Of a stretch of DNA of 64,000 bases, positions 53,198 to 60,913 are shown piece by piece (position 1 is the stretch's first letter; the number at the start of each line of letters is the position of its first letter). The position numbers and the translations under genes are program-made. The stretch is from Eubacteriaceae bacterium (GTDB lineage: Bacteria > Bacillota > Clostridia > Lachnospirales > Lachnospiraceae). The notes under the pieces are model-generated. The model saw only the letters and a list, made by a program, of their open reading frames with translations. It did not search any database and was not told the DNA's origin. The stretch is from the NCBI GenBank assembly GCA_902362455.1, contig CABIWJ010000004.1:154133-218132 (forward strand). The letters run 5' to 3'.

Positions 53198-54646
53198 ATG
53201 GTATCTAATGACGCTACTATTTTAAAAATTAAGCATGATTTACTTTATGAGGTTGCGAAACTTGCATATGCCGGTGAACTTGACGATATGAAAGAGGAAC
53301 TTCCATATAAATTAATTCCGGGACCACAGGCACATTTCAGATGTTGTATTTATAAGGAAAGAGAAGTAATCAGACAGAGAATAAGACTTGCTGAGGGTAA
53401 ATGTCCGGGAGAGAAGCACAGTAAGAATATTGTACAGGTTATTAATTCCGCGTGTGAAGGATGTCCGATTTCAAGATATGTTGTAACAGATAATTGTCAG
53501 AAATGTATGGCAAAGGCCTGTCAGCAGTCTTGTCATTTTGGGGCAATATCAATGACAAGGGACAGAGCATATATAGATCCATCTAAATGTAAGGAGTGTG
53601 GACAATGTTCAAAGGCATGTCCATATAATGCGATTGCAGATCTTATGAGACCTTGTAAGAGAAGCTGTCCTGTTGATGCAATAACTATGGATGAGAATGG
53701 CCTGTGTGAAATAGATGAGACAAAATGTATCCAGTGTGGTAAATGTATTCACAGTTGTCCATTCGGTGCAATCAGTTCTAAATCATTTATAGTAGATATT
53801 ATAAATGATATAAGAGCAGGAAAAAGAGTTGTTGCTATGTTAGCACCTTCTACTGAGGGACAGTTTGGTGATGATATTACGATGGCAAGCTGGAGAACAG
53901 CACTTATGAAGATTGGTTTTGCTGATATGGTGGAAGTTGGTTTAGGTGCAGATATGACCGCAGCTTCAGAAGCAGAGGAGTGGGCGGCAGCGTTTAAAGA
54001 GGGCAAGAAGATGACAACTTCATGCTGTCCAGCATTTGTTAATCTTATTAAACAACATTTTCCAACATTGTTAGAGAATGTTTCTACTACAGTATCACCT
54101 ATGTGTGCAGTTTCAAGAATGTTAAAGGCACAGGATCCAGATGTGGTTACTGTATTTATAGGACCGTGTGTGGCTAAGAAGAGCGAGGCAGCAGATGAAA
54201 GTCTCGAGAATAATGCAGATTATGTGCTTACATTTGGTGAGATAAGAGCGATGTTAAGAGCTAGAGATGTAACGCTTATGCCTGAAGAGAATACATTGCA
54301 GGAAGCAAGTGTATTTGGTAAGAGGTTTGGTAATGGTGGTGGTGTTGCTAATGCTGTTACGGAATGTCTGAAAGAGACAGGTGAAAATGCAGATATAAAT
54401 GTTATGAAATGTGATGGAACTGCAGAATGCAAAAAGGCTTTATTGTTACTTAAAGCAGGCAGACTTCCGGCAGATTTTATAGAAGGAATGGCCTGTGAGG
54501 GCGGATGCGTAGGTGGCCCTAGCAGACATGCAGATGTACTTAAATCAAAAAAATCCAGAGATAAACTTATTAGTCAGGCAGACGAACGTAATATTCACGA
54601 TAATTTAAAAAACTATGAAATGAACAGTTTTTCAATGCATAAATAG
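53198..54646 (+). CDS. [FeFe]-hydrogenase, group B-like
   Basis: A 482-residue iron-sulfur protein. An N-terminal domain with Cys pairs (CEGCPIS, CQKCMAKACQQSC) precedes two 4Fe-4S ferredoxin motifs (CKECGQCSKACP and CIQCGKCIHSCP). The H-cluster domain has L1 TSCCPAFVNLI (about 274), L2 GPCVAKKSEA (about 323) and L3 EGMACEGGCVGG (about 429), all cluster Cys intact. L1 has Phe instead of the usual Trp after TSCCPA, and L2 lacks the leading Met, as in group B or sensory-type enzymes. ATG 53198 has AAAGGAG seven bases upstream. It probably couples ferredoxin to H2; catalytic versus sensory role is open. Confidence 0.88.
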   Translation: MVSNDATILKIKHDLLYEVAKLAYAGELDDMKEELPYKLIPGPQAHFRCCIYKEREVIRQRIRLAEGKCPGEKHSKNIVQVINSACEGCPISRYVVTDNCQKCMAKACQQSCHFGAISMTRDRAYIDPSKCKECGQCSKACPYNAIADLMRPCKRSCPVDAITMDENGLCEIDETKCIQCGKCIHSCPFGAISSKSFIVDIINDIRAGKRVVAMLAPSTEGQFGDDITMASWRTALMKIGFADMVEVGLGADMTAASEAEEWAAAFKEGKKMTTSCCPAFVNLIKQHFPTLLENVSTTVSPMCAVSRMLKAQDPDVVTVFIGPCVAKKSEAADESLENNADYVLTFGEIRAMLRARDVTLMPEENTLQEASVFGKRFGNGGGVANAVTECLKETGENADINVMKCDGTAECKKALLLLKAGRLPADFIEGMACEGGCVGGPSRHADVLKSKKSRDKLISQADERNIHDNLKNYEMNSFSMHK

Positions 54647-54689
54647 ATATAGCCTAAAGGAATTTTTAATATCCTAAAATGAAAATTAA

Positions 54690-54741
54690 ACATAAATCAA
54701 TACCCTCTTGCATATATTGTATAAGCATAGCAAGGGGGTAT
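54690..54741 (+). promoter_or_regulatory. Candidate sigma-E promoter and hairpin before spoIVA
   Basis: ACATAAA (54690-54696), 14 bases, CATATATT (54711-54718) fits the sporulation sigma-E pattern (-10 CATAnAnT) fairly well. ATACCCTCTTGC (54700-54711) can also pair with GCAAGGGGGTAT (54730-54741), which covers the spoIVA ribosome binding site. Confidence 0.4.
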
Positions 54742-54745
54742 TTCT

Positions 54746-56227
54746 ATGGAGAAATCGAATTTATATGATGTATATAAAGATATTAATAAGAGAACAAATG
54801 GAGAAATCTATCTTGCAGTAGTCGGACCTGTAAGAACCGGAAAATCAACATTTATTAAAAGATTTATGGACCTGATGGTAATTCCGGAGATTAAAGATGA
54901 GAATATCAGGGAAAGAACCAAAGATGAACTTCCACAGAGTGCAACGGGAACGACCATAATGACTACAGAGCCTAAATTCATTCCTAAAGAAGCTGCCAAA
55001 ATTGAGATATCTCCTGAAATGACAGTGAAAATAAGACTGATTGACTGTGTAGGATATATGACAAAGGGTGCAACCGGTCATATTGAGAATAATGTGGAGA
55101 GAATGGTCAAAACACCTTGGTTTGACTATGATATACCATTTACAAAGGCAGCGGAGATTGGAACTAAGAAAGTAATTAATGAACATTCTACAATAGGTAT
55201 TGTAATTACGACAGATGGTTCGATCGGTGAGATTCCGAGAGAGAACTATGTAGAGCCTGAGGAAAGAACTATTAACCAGCTTAAAAGCCTAGGAAAGCCA
55301 TTTGTAGTCCTGCTTAATTCAGAAAAACCATATGCTAAGGAGACAATTAGTCTTGCTGAGGATATAGCTTCAAGAAATCAGGTATCGGTAATTCCTATAA
55401 ATTGTGCACAGCTAAAGAAAGATGAGATAAATAAAATATTAGAAATGGTTCTGTACGAATTTCCTATTTCAACGATAAGCTTCAGAATTCCTAAATGGGT
55501 GGAAATGTTAGATGATGAACATTATTTTAAGAAAAGTATAATTGATACTGTAAAAGAATTTATCTCTAATATGAGAAGTGTAAAAGACACATTCAGGCTT
55601 AAGGATATAACTTCAGAATATATTAAACATTCTAAGATTGATAAGAAAGATTTATCGACAGGAAATATTGATGTTAATCTTGAAATGGAAGATAAACATT
55701 ATTATACGGTTCTTAGTGATCTGACAGGAATGGAGATTGATAATGAATATAATCTTATCAATGCCTTAAAGGATTATTCAAGCCTTAAGAATGAATATGA
55801 TAAGTTTTCAAATGCGATGGCAGACGTTAATTTCAGAGGGTATGGTGTCGTTACACCGTCTAAGGAAGAAATAGTATTAGGTGAGCCTGAGATAATTAAG
55901 AATGGAAGTAAATACGGAATCAAGATAAAGGCAGAAGCACCATCAATTCATATGATAAAAACACAAGTGCTTACAGAAATTGCACCAATTGTCGGTAATG
56001 AGGCTCAGGCAAAAGATCTCATTGATTACATAAAATCTAATGGTGAAGAGAATGAAAATGGAATATTTGAAACTAATATATTTGGCAAATCTATCGAACA
56101 GATTGTAGAAGAGGGTATTCGTAATAAATTAGAGAAGCTTTCAGATGAAACTCAGAATAAACTAAAAGATACATTAGAAAAGATTACAAATGAAAGCAAT
56201 GGCGGGGTTATATGTATAATTATATGA
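54746..56227 (+). CDS. spoIVA: Stage IV sporulation protein A
   Basis: A 493-residue protein of normal length. It is the ATPase that polymerises on the forespore to base the spore coat. N-terminal P-loop AVVGPVRTGKSTFIKRFMDL, the switch TTEPKFIPKEA, RLIDCVGYM and TDGSIGEIPRENY are all diagnostic. The C-terminal region needed for membrane docking is present. The ATG follows AAGGGGG. Its presence says the organism carries at least part of the sporulation programme. Confidence 0.97.
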   Translation: MEKSNLYDVYKDINKRTNGEIYLAVVGPVRTGKSTFIKRFMDLMVIPEIKDENIRERTKDELPQSATGTTIMTTEPKFIPKEAAKIEISPEMTVKIRLIDCVGYMTKGATGHIENNVERMVKTPWFDYDIPFTKAAEIGTKKVINEHSTIGIVITTDGSIGEIPRENYVEPEERTINQLKSLGKPFVVLLNSEKPYAKETISLAEDIASRNQVSVIPINCAQLKKDEINKILEMVLYEFPISTISFRIPKWVEMLDDEHYFKKSIIDTVKEFISNMRSVKDTFRLKDITSEYIKHSKIDKKDLSTGNIDVNLEMEDKHYYTVLSDLTGMEIDNEYNLINALKDYSSLKNEYDKFSNAMADVNFRGYGVVTPSKEEIVLGEPEIIKNGSKYGIKIKAEAPSIHMIKTQVLTEIAPIVGNEAQAKDLIDYIKSNGEENENGIFETNIFGKSIEQIVEEGIRNKLEKLSDETQNKLKDTLEKITNESNGGVICIII

Positions 56228-56255
56228 TATATAAATATAGAGTATAGGTTTATAA

Positions 56256-56283
56256 AAAAATAGCATTTTATTTAACTATTTTT
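56256..56283 (+). terminator. Weak terminator after spoIVA
   Basis: AAAAATAG (56256-56263) pairs with CTATTTTT (56276-56283). The stem is AT-only apart from one pair. Confidence 0.4.
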
Positions 56284-56301
56284 CATAAAATATACTTTTT
56301 C

Positions 56302-56367
56302 TTGCAAATGTAAAAACTTCATAGTATACTCATTGTAGACCGCTTTTTAAGGAAGCGGTTTTACAAT
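56302..56367 (+). promoter_or_regulatory. Promoter and 5' hairpin of the NCS2 permease gene
   Basis: TTGCAA (56302-56307), 17 bases, TATACT (56325-56330). A hairpin begins at the start site: ATTGTA (56332-56337) and ACCGCTT (56339-56345) pair with AAGCGGT (56353-56359) and TACAAT (56362-56367). A TTTT after the inner stem makes it terminator-like. No purine riboswitch core is seen. Confidence 0.6.
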
Positions 56368-56387
56368 TTAAAAAGGAGGAAGTTTGA

Positions 56388-57842
56388 ATGTTAGAAAGAT
56401 TTTTCAAACTAAAGGCTAATAATACAACTGTTAAAGTTGAAGTATTAGCAGGTATTACTACATTTATGACAATGGCTTATATCATTGCTCTCAATCCTAA
56501 TTTATTAACAGGTTTTGGAGTCGGGGGAGCTACTTGTCCGACAGATGGTACAGGCGGTTTATGGAATGCAGTATTCCTTGCAACTGTATTATCATCAGCA
56601 GCAGGTACATTGATTATGGCATTACTTGCTAATAAGCCATTTGCATTAGCACCTGGTATGGGACTTAACTCATACTTTGCGTCAGTAGTAGTTGCAATTT
56701 GTTCAGCAGCAGGTTATACATCTTATGAAAAAGGTTTTGGTGCTGCATTATCAATTATTCTTATTTCAGGTATCTTATTTACTATTTTAACATTACTTAA
56801 AATAAGAGAGAAGATAGTAGATGCTATTCCACTTGCAGTAAGACTTGGTATTCCGGCAGGTATTGGTATGATGCTTATTCATATAGGTCTTACAACTAAC
56901 TGGAGTATTTATGATGATAAAGGTAATTTATATACAATGTTAGATACTTTCTTCAATGCAGGTCCAAGTGATACTAAGAAAGCAATGGGTCCAGAATTAT
57001 ATAAATTAATGGTAATCGGTGTAATTGCTACGTTTGTAGGAATTATAGTAATTGCAGCATTAAGTCATAAGAAGATTAAAGCATCAATTTTACTTGGTAT
57101 GGTTGCAAGTACAATCATTTATTGGGCAGGAGAATTTATATTCTTAGATGTTAACCCATTTGATGCTCTTAAAGGCAGAACATGGTTACCACCTTTCAAA
57201 GATATGGCACATTACACATTATTCAAATTTAACTTTGGCGGATTATTTGAAATCGGTGTATTCTCAGCAGTTATGACAATTATTACATTCTGCATGGTAG
57301 ATATGTTCGATACGATCGGAACATTATATGGAACAGCTAAGAAAGCTAACATGCTTGATGAATCAGGAAATATGCCTGGTATGAATAAGGCAATGCTTTC
57401 TGACTCATTAGCAACATGCGTAGGTGCATGTACAGGTACATCAACAGTTACAACATTCATTGAATCAGCTTCAGGTGTTGAGGCAGGTGGACGTACAGGT
57501 CTTACATCGCTTGTTACAGGATTATTATTCCTTGCATGTATGTTTATTGCACCAATAGCAGGTATTATCCCGGCACCAGCTACATCAGCAGCTTTAGTAT
57601 ATGTTGGTTTTCTTATGATTAGCTCATTAAAAGAAGTTGATTATTCTGATATGGCATCAGCAGCACCTGTAGCATTATTATTAATGTTTATGACTATAAC
57701 AGGTAGTGTTGGTAATGGTATTGGAATCGGATTAATTTCATATTCATTAATCAAATTATTCACAGGCAGAGGAAAAGAAGTATCTGTCTTAACATATGTA
57801 CTTGCAGTGTTATTTATTGCAAAATTCTTTATAACATTCTAA
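56388..57842 (+). CDS. NCS2-family purine permease (AzgA/PbuG-like)
   Basis: A 484-residue membrane transporter with about 12-14 hydrophobic segments. Blocks typical of the AzgA branch are FMTMAYIIALNPNLL, LLANKPFALAPGMGLNSYFA, FDTIGTLYGTAKKA and CVGACTGTSTVTTFIESASG followed by VEAGGRTGLTSLVTG. Hypoxanthine, guanine or adenine is the likely substrate. Codon use favours highly used codons, suggesting good expression. The ATG follows AAAAAGGAGGAAG. It is monocistronic with its own promoter and a strong terminator. Confidence 0.92.
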   Translation: MLERFFKLKANNTTVKVEVLAGITTFMTMAYIIALNPNLLTGFGVGGATCPTDGTGGLWNAVFLATVLSSAAGTLIMALLANKPFALAPGMGLNSYFASVVVAICSAAGYTSYEKGFGAALSIILISGILFTILTLLKIREKIVDAIPLAVRLGIPAGIGMMLIHIGLTTNWSIYDDKGNLYTMLDTFFNAGPSDTKKAMGPELYKLMVIGVIATFVGIIVIAALSHKKIKASILLGMVASTIIYWAGEFIFLDVNPFDALKGRTWLPPFKDMAHYTLFKFNFGGLFEIGVFSAVMTIITFCMVDMFDTIGTLYGTAKKANMLDESGNMPGMNKAMLSDSLATCVGACTGTSTVTTFIESASGVEAGGRTGLTSLVTGLLFLACMFIAPIAGIIPAPATSAALVYVGFLMISSLKEVDYSDMASAAPVALLLMFMTITGSVGNGIGIGLISYSLIKLFTGRGKEVSVLTYVLAVLFIAKFFITF

Positions 57843-57890
57843 ATATAAATAATTATTTAAAATGATATTGATAATTTTATGTGATTAAAT

Positions 57891-57940
57891 AAAGGTCATA
57901 TAATATTCAGGTATTCAACTGATTATTATATGACCTTTTT
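57891..57940 (+). terminator. Terminator of the NCS2 permease gene
   Basis: A perfect 14-bp stem AAAGGTCATATAAT (57891-57904) / ATTATATGACCTTT (57925-57938) followed by TT. Confidence 0.8.
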
Positions 57941-57997
57941 AGTATGTGTTTTTTGTTGTAAATCCTGTTAGTGTAAATATAATTTAGTATGTGAAAC

Positions 57998-58026
57998 TTG
58001 TTAGCATAAAAATAATGTGTTATACT
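57998..58026 (+). promoter_or_regulatory. Promoter of the MutS-like gene
   Basis: TTGTTA (57998-58003), 17 bases, TATACT (58021-58026) with extended -10 TGT. An 11-base direct repeat TTTAGTATGTG (57938-57948, 57983-57993) lies upstream. Confidence 0.65.
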
Positions 58027-58069
58027 ATGCAACATAATTATTATGAAAACAGGAGGGCATTTAGAATAT

Positions 58070-59740
58070 ATGGTTAAATATTATATTGCAATTATAGTGG
58101 TAGTATTTGCAATCTTTCTATATAATTCAATACAATTTAGAAAACGTGAATTAGAAAAACTAAGAAAAAAGATAAAAGAGGGTTTTGGTACACCTCCTGA
58201 TAGAGAATATGAAGCAGCAGAATTTGAAAAAATAGCTGCTTATTATAAGAAAAATGCCGAAAATACATTTTCTATCGATGATATAACCTGGAACGATTTA
58301 GATATGGATAGTATTTTTATGTTGTTAAATAACACTTTTTCTTCATCTGGTGAGGAATATTTATATAAAATATTAAGAACACCTGAATTTGATGAAGAGG
58401 TATTGAAGGAAAGAGATAAATTAGCAACATATTTTCAGGAAAATGAAGAGGAGACGTTCAAGATTCAGGAGGTATTTGCACGTCTTGGACGAACAAAGTC
58501 AATTTCATTAACAGAATTTATCGATAGATTCATAGGTCTTGGTAAAAGAAGTAATCTCAAACACATTATTATGGATATTCTGCTTGTGGCATCATTTGTA
58601 ATGTTGTTTATAAAGCCAATTACAGGAATGGTAATGCTTATAGTTATGGTATTTGTAAATATCGGAACATATTATAAAGAAAAAGCAGAAATTGAGTCAT
58701 ATTTCACATGTCTGAAATATCTGATGGATATGATAAATTGTGGAAATGCTCTTATTAAGTTAGATAATGAGGGTATTTCATCATATATTGATACAGTTAA
58801 AAGTGATTTGGATAAGTTAAAGAGCATCAGTAAGGGGATATTCTGGATATCAATGAATGGAAATAGCGGTTCTCTTGGTGAGATTATTATGGAATATATT
58901 AGAATGTTATTCCATGCAGACATTATTAAATTCAACTCAGTTCTTGGAGCAACACAGAGTAATCTCGGAACAGTCGAGGAGCTTTTTATGACATTTGGCA
59001 AATTAGAAGTGGGAATTGCCATTGCATCATTCAGAAAGCTGCTTATATATACCTGTAAACCAGAATTTACAAAGGAAAAGATTGTTAGTACAGATGAAAT
59101 TTATCATCCGATGATAGCTAATCCTGTAGCTAATACTATTAATGAAAACAGAAGCATTCTTATTACAGGTTCTAATGCTTCTGGTAAGTCAACTTTTTTG
59201 AAAACTATAGCAATTAACAGTATTTTAGCCCAGACTATTTATACATGTACAGCTAAAAGTTACAAGACCTGTTTCTATAAATTATATACATCTATGTCTT
59301 TACGTGATAATTTAACTAATAATGAAAGTTATTATATTGTAGAGATTAAATCAATTAAAAGAATCTTAGATAGTATTAATGATGAGATACCAACTCTTTG
59401 TTTTGTAGATGAGGTATTAAGAGGAACTAATACTATAGAGAGAATAGCGGCATCTTCTCATATACTTAAATCACTTACTGATAAGAACGCACTTTGCTTT
59501 GCGGCAACACATGACATAGAACTTACAAATATATTAGAGAATATTTATTCTAATTATCATTTTACGGAAGATGTTAAAGATGATGATGTTTTATTTAGTT
59601 ATAAGTTATTGAGTGGCAGAGCAACATCAAGAAATGCAATTAAGCTTCTTAATATAATAGGTTTTGATAAAAAAATTGTAAATGAAGCTGAAAATATGGC
59701 AAGTAATTTCAGTCTAAATGGAGAGTGGGAGGTACTTTAG
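58070..59740 (+). CDS. Membrane-anchored MutS-like ATPase
   Basis: A 556-residue protein. One N-terminal membrane segment (about 5-22) and a hydrophobic pair (about 175-205) precede a MutS-type core (clamp/lever helices) and ATPase domain. ATPase motifs: Walker A ITGSNASGKSTFLKTIA, the MutS loop TSMSLRDNLTNNESYYIVE, Walker B LCFVDEVLRGTNTIERIAAS and AATHDIELTN. The N-terminal mismatch-recognition domain (Phe-x-Glu) is absent. It is therefore a MutS-like membrane ATPase rather than mismatch repair MutS. ATG 58070 lies 12 bases after AGGAGGG; ATG 58043 precedes that site. Confidence 0.85.
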   Translation: MVKYYIAIIVVVFAIFLYNSIQFRKRELEKLRKKIKEGFGTPPDREYEAAEFEKIAAYYKKNAENTFSIDDITWNDLDMDSIFMLLNNTFSSSGEEYLYKILRTPEFDEEVLKERDKLATYFQENEEETFKIQEVFARLGRTKSISLTEFIDRFIGLGKRSNLKHIIMDILLVASFVMLFIKPITGMVMLIVMVFVNIGTYYKEKAEIESYFTCLKYLMDMINCGNALIKLDNEGISSYIDTVKSDLDKLKSISKGIFWISMNGNSGSLGEIIMEYIRMLFHADIIKFNSVLGATQSNLGTVEELFMTFGKLEVGIAIASFRKLLIYTCKPEFTKEKIVSTDEIYHPMIANPVANTINENRSILITGSNASGKSTFLKTIAINSILAQTIYTCTAKSYKTCFYKLYTSMSLRDNLTNNESYYIVEIKSIKRILDSINDEIPTLCFVDEVLRGTNTIERIAASSHILKSLTDKNALCFAATHDIELTNILENIYSNYHFTEDVKDDDVLFSYKLLSGRATSRNAIKLLNIIGFDKKIVNEAENMASNFSLNGEWEVL

Positions 59741-59910
59741 GATGTATATGTTATTTTATTATTGTATAGGAAATATGACGAAATTTTCTGCATAGTAATG
59801 AAATAGTTGATATGCTAAAAGAACCTATATGATGAAATGAGAGCTATAGGATAAAATATATTGATGTCAAATATATTAAGTTGTTGGAAATAAAATTAAG
59901 AATGATATAA

Positions 59911-59944
59911 AAAAGGTATATAGAAACTAATCTATATACCTTTT
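59911..59944. terminator. Bidirectional terminator between the MutS-like gene and tRNA-Leu
   Basis: A perfect 14-bp stem AAAAGGTATATAGA (59911-59924) / TCTATATACCTTTT (59931-59944), loop AACTAA. T-runs follow on both strands. The stretch 59741-59910 before it shows nothing else I can name. Confidence 0.8.
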
Positions 59945-59952
59945 AAAGTTAG

Positions 59953-60035
59953 TGCAGGTGGCGGGACTTGAACCCGCACGATGTTGCCACCGTCAGATTT
60001 TGAGTCTGATGCGTCTGCCATTCCGCCACACCTGC
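59953..60035 (-). tRNA. tRNA-Leu (anticodon CAA)
   Basis: Minus-strand cloverleaf of 83 bases with a long variable arm: acceptor GCAGGTG/CACCTGC, anticodon stem CAGA/TCTG around CTCAAAA (anticodon CAA, codon TTG), T-arm GCGGG-TTCAAGT-CCCGC. Discriminator A; CCA not encoded. The only convincing minus-strand gene in the window. Confidence 0.96.
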
Positions 60036-60056
60036 GTTGTAATTCGTGCAGAAAAC

Positions 60057-60085
60057 ATTTTATCATTTTAACTAAAACTTGTCAA
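60057..60085 (-). promoter_or_regulatory. Promoter of tRNA-Leu
   Basis: On the minus strand TTGACA (60085-60080), 17 bases, TAAAAT (60062-60057), 22 bases before the tRNA 5' end. Confidence 0.8.
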
Positions 60086-60130
60086 TGAATTTTAAATATT
60101 TTATGGTATTTTAAAATTATAAAACATTAG

Positions 60131-60364
60131 GATATAGACTATTTTTGTCAGGAATTAGGTTTGATAGATGAAAAAGAAAATGATAAGGAATGTCTAAAAC
60201 ATAATATTGTTCCATTTATAATTGATGACAGGCATAAGTTATATTACTATCGTGACTTAAAAGAATTTGAAAATGAGCCGGGATATCTTACTGATACCTG
60301 CCGCTCGGCACAGGATAATTATAAATTACTATTAGATTATTTTGAAATTCCATATAACGCATAG
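60131..60364 (+). pseudogene. 5'-truncated remnant of a Fic-like protein
   Basis: The open frame from 60131 encodes about 77 residues resembling the C-terminal end of Fic/DOC-family proteins: KECLKHNIVPFIIDDRHKLY and then EPGYLTDTCRSAQDNYKLLL with LDYFEIPY. The catalytic Fic motif (HPFxxGNGR) and everything before it are missing. A stop at 60128 blocks the frame upstream and there is no proper start (TTG 60161 lacks a site). It lies next to tRNA-Leu, a common place for gene debris. Confidence 0.55.
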
Positions 60365-60460
60365 ATACTAAATTAATCCTTTATAAATCATTAAAAATTT
60401 GGTATATTATTAGTGTTGCATATTAATAATTATATTAATTATCCGGAATGGAGAATGACT

Positions 60461-60796
60461 ATGAAGTGTGAAGAATTTAACAGGTTACTTCCTAAATTTA
60501 TAGATGATACATTAGAAAGTGAATATTATGATGAATTTGTGAATCATGCCAAAGAATGTTATGATTGCAGAGATGAATTAGAGATACACTATATGATAAG
60601 AGTAGGTCTTGAGAGAATCGAAAATGATTCAGGAAAATCGTTTGACATACGAGGAGAATTAGAAAATCGTCTGTCGGAATATGAGAACAGGGCAGATTTG
60701 ATATTTAAAAGAAATGTATATAAAAATGTTATTGTTGCCTTGGCAGAAATTTGTGCATTAGCAGTTAGTATAATACAAATAATAAAGCTTATATAA
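60461..60796 (+). CDS. Putative zinc-finger anti-sigma-like membrane protein
   Basis: A 111-residue protein. The N-terminus (CEEFNRLLPKFIDDTL) and HAKECYDCRDELEI give the HxxxCxxC zinc-binding pattern of zf-HC2 (ZAS) anti-sigma factors. A helical linker and one C-terminal membrane segment (about 87-108) follow, with almost nothing outside the cell. Typical anti-sigma factors have a sigma gene next door; none is seen here. ATG 60461 has GGAG upstream; ATG 60455 is also in frame. Confidence 0.65.
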   Translation: MKCEEFNRLLPKFIDDTLESEYYDEFVNHAKECYDCRDELEIHYMIRVGLERIENDSGKSFDIRGELENRLSEYENRADLIFKRNVYKNVIVALAEICALAVSIIQIIKLI

Positions 60797-60913
60797 AGTA
60801 ATTTATAAAATATTAATTATAAAAATTGTAGAGTTTATTTTAAATTATATAAAATATATGTTGTAAATGCATTATTTAACATTGTATGTTTATGATGCGG
60901 AAATGAGGAAAAA

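Noticed and set aside
56228..56387. Purine riboswitch before the NCS2 permease
   Set aside because: No conserved purine-aptamer core or TATA-flanked three-way junction is visible; only a short 5' hairpin.
58070..59740. Mismatch-repair mutS or mutS2
   Set aside because: It lacks the mismatch-reading domain of MutS and the Smr endonuclease domain of MutS2, and has membrane segments.
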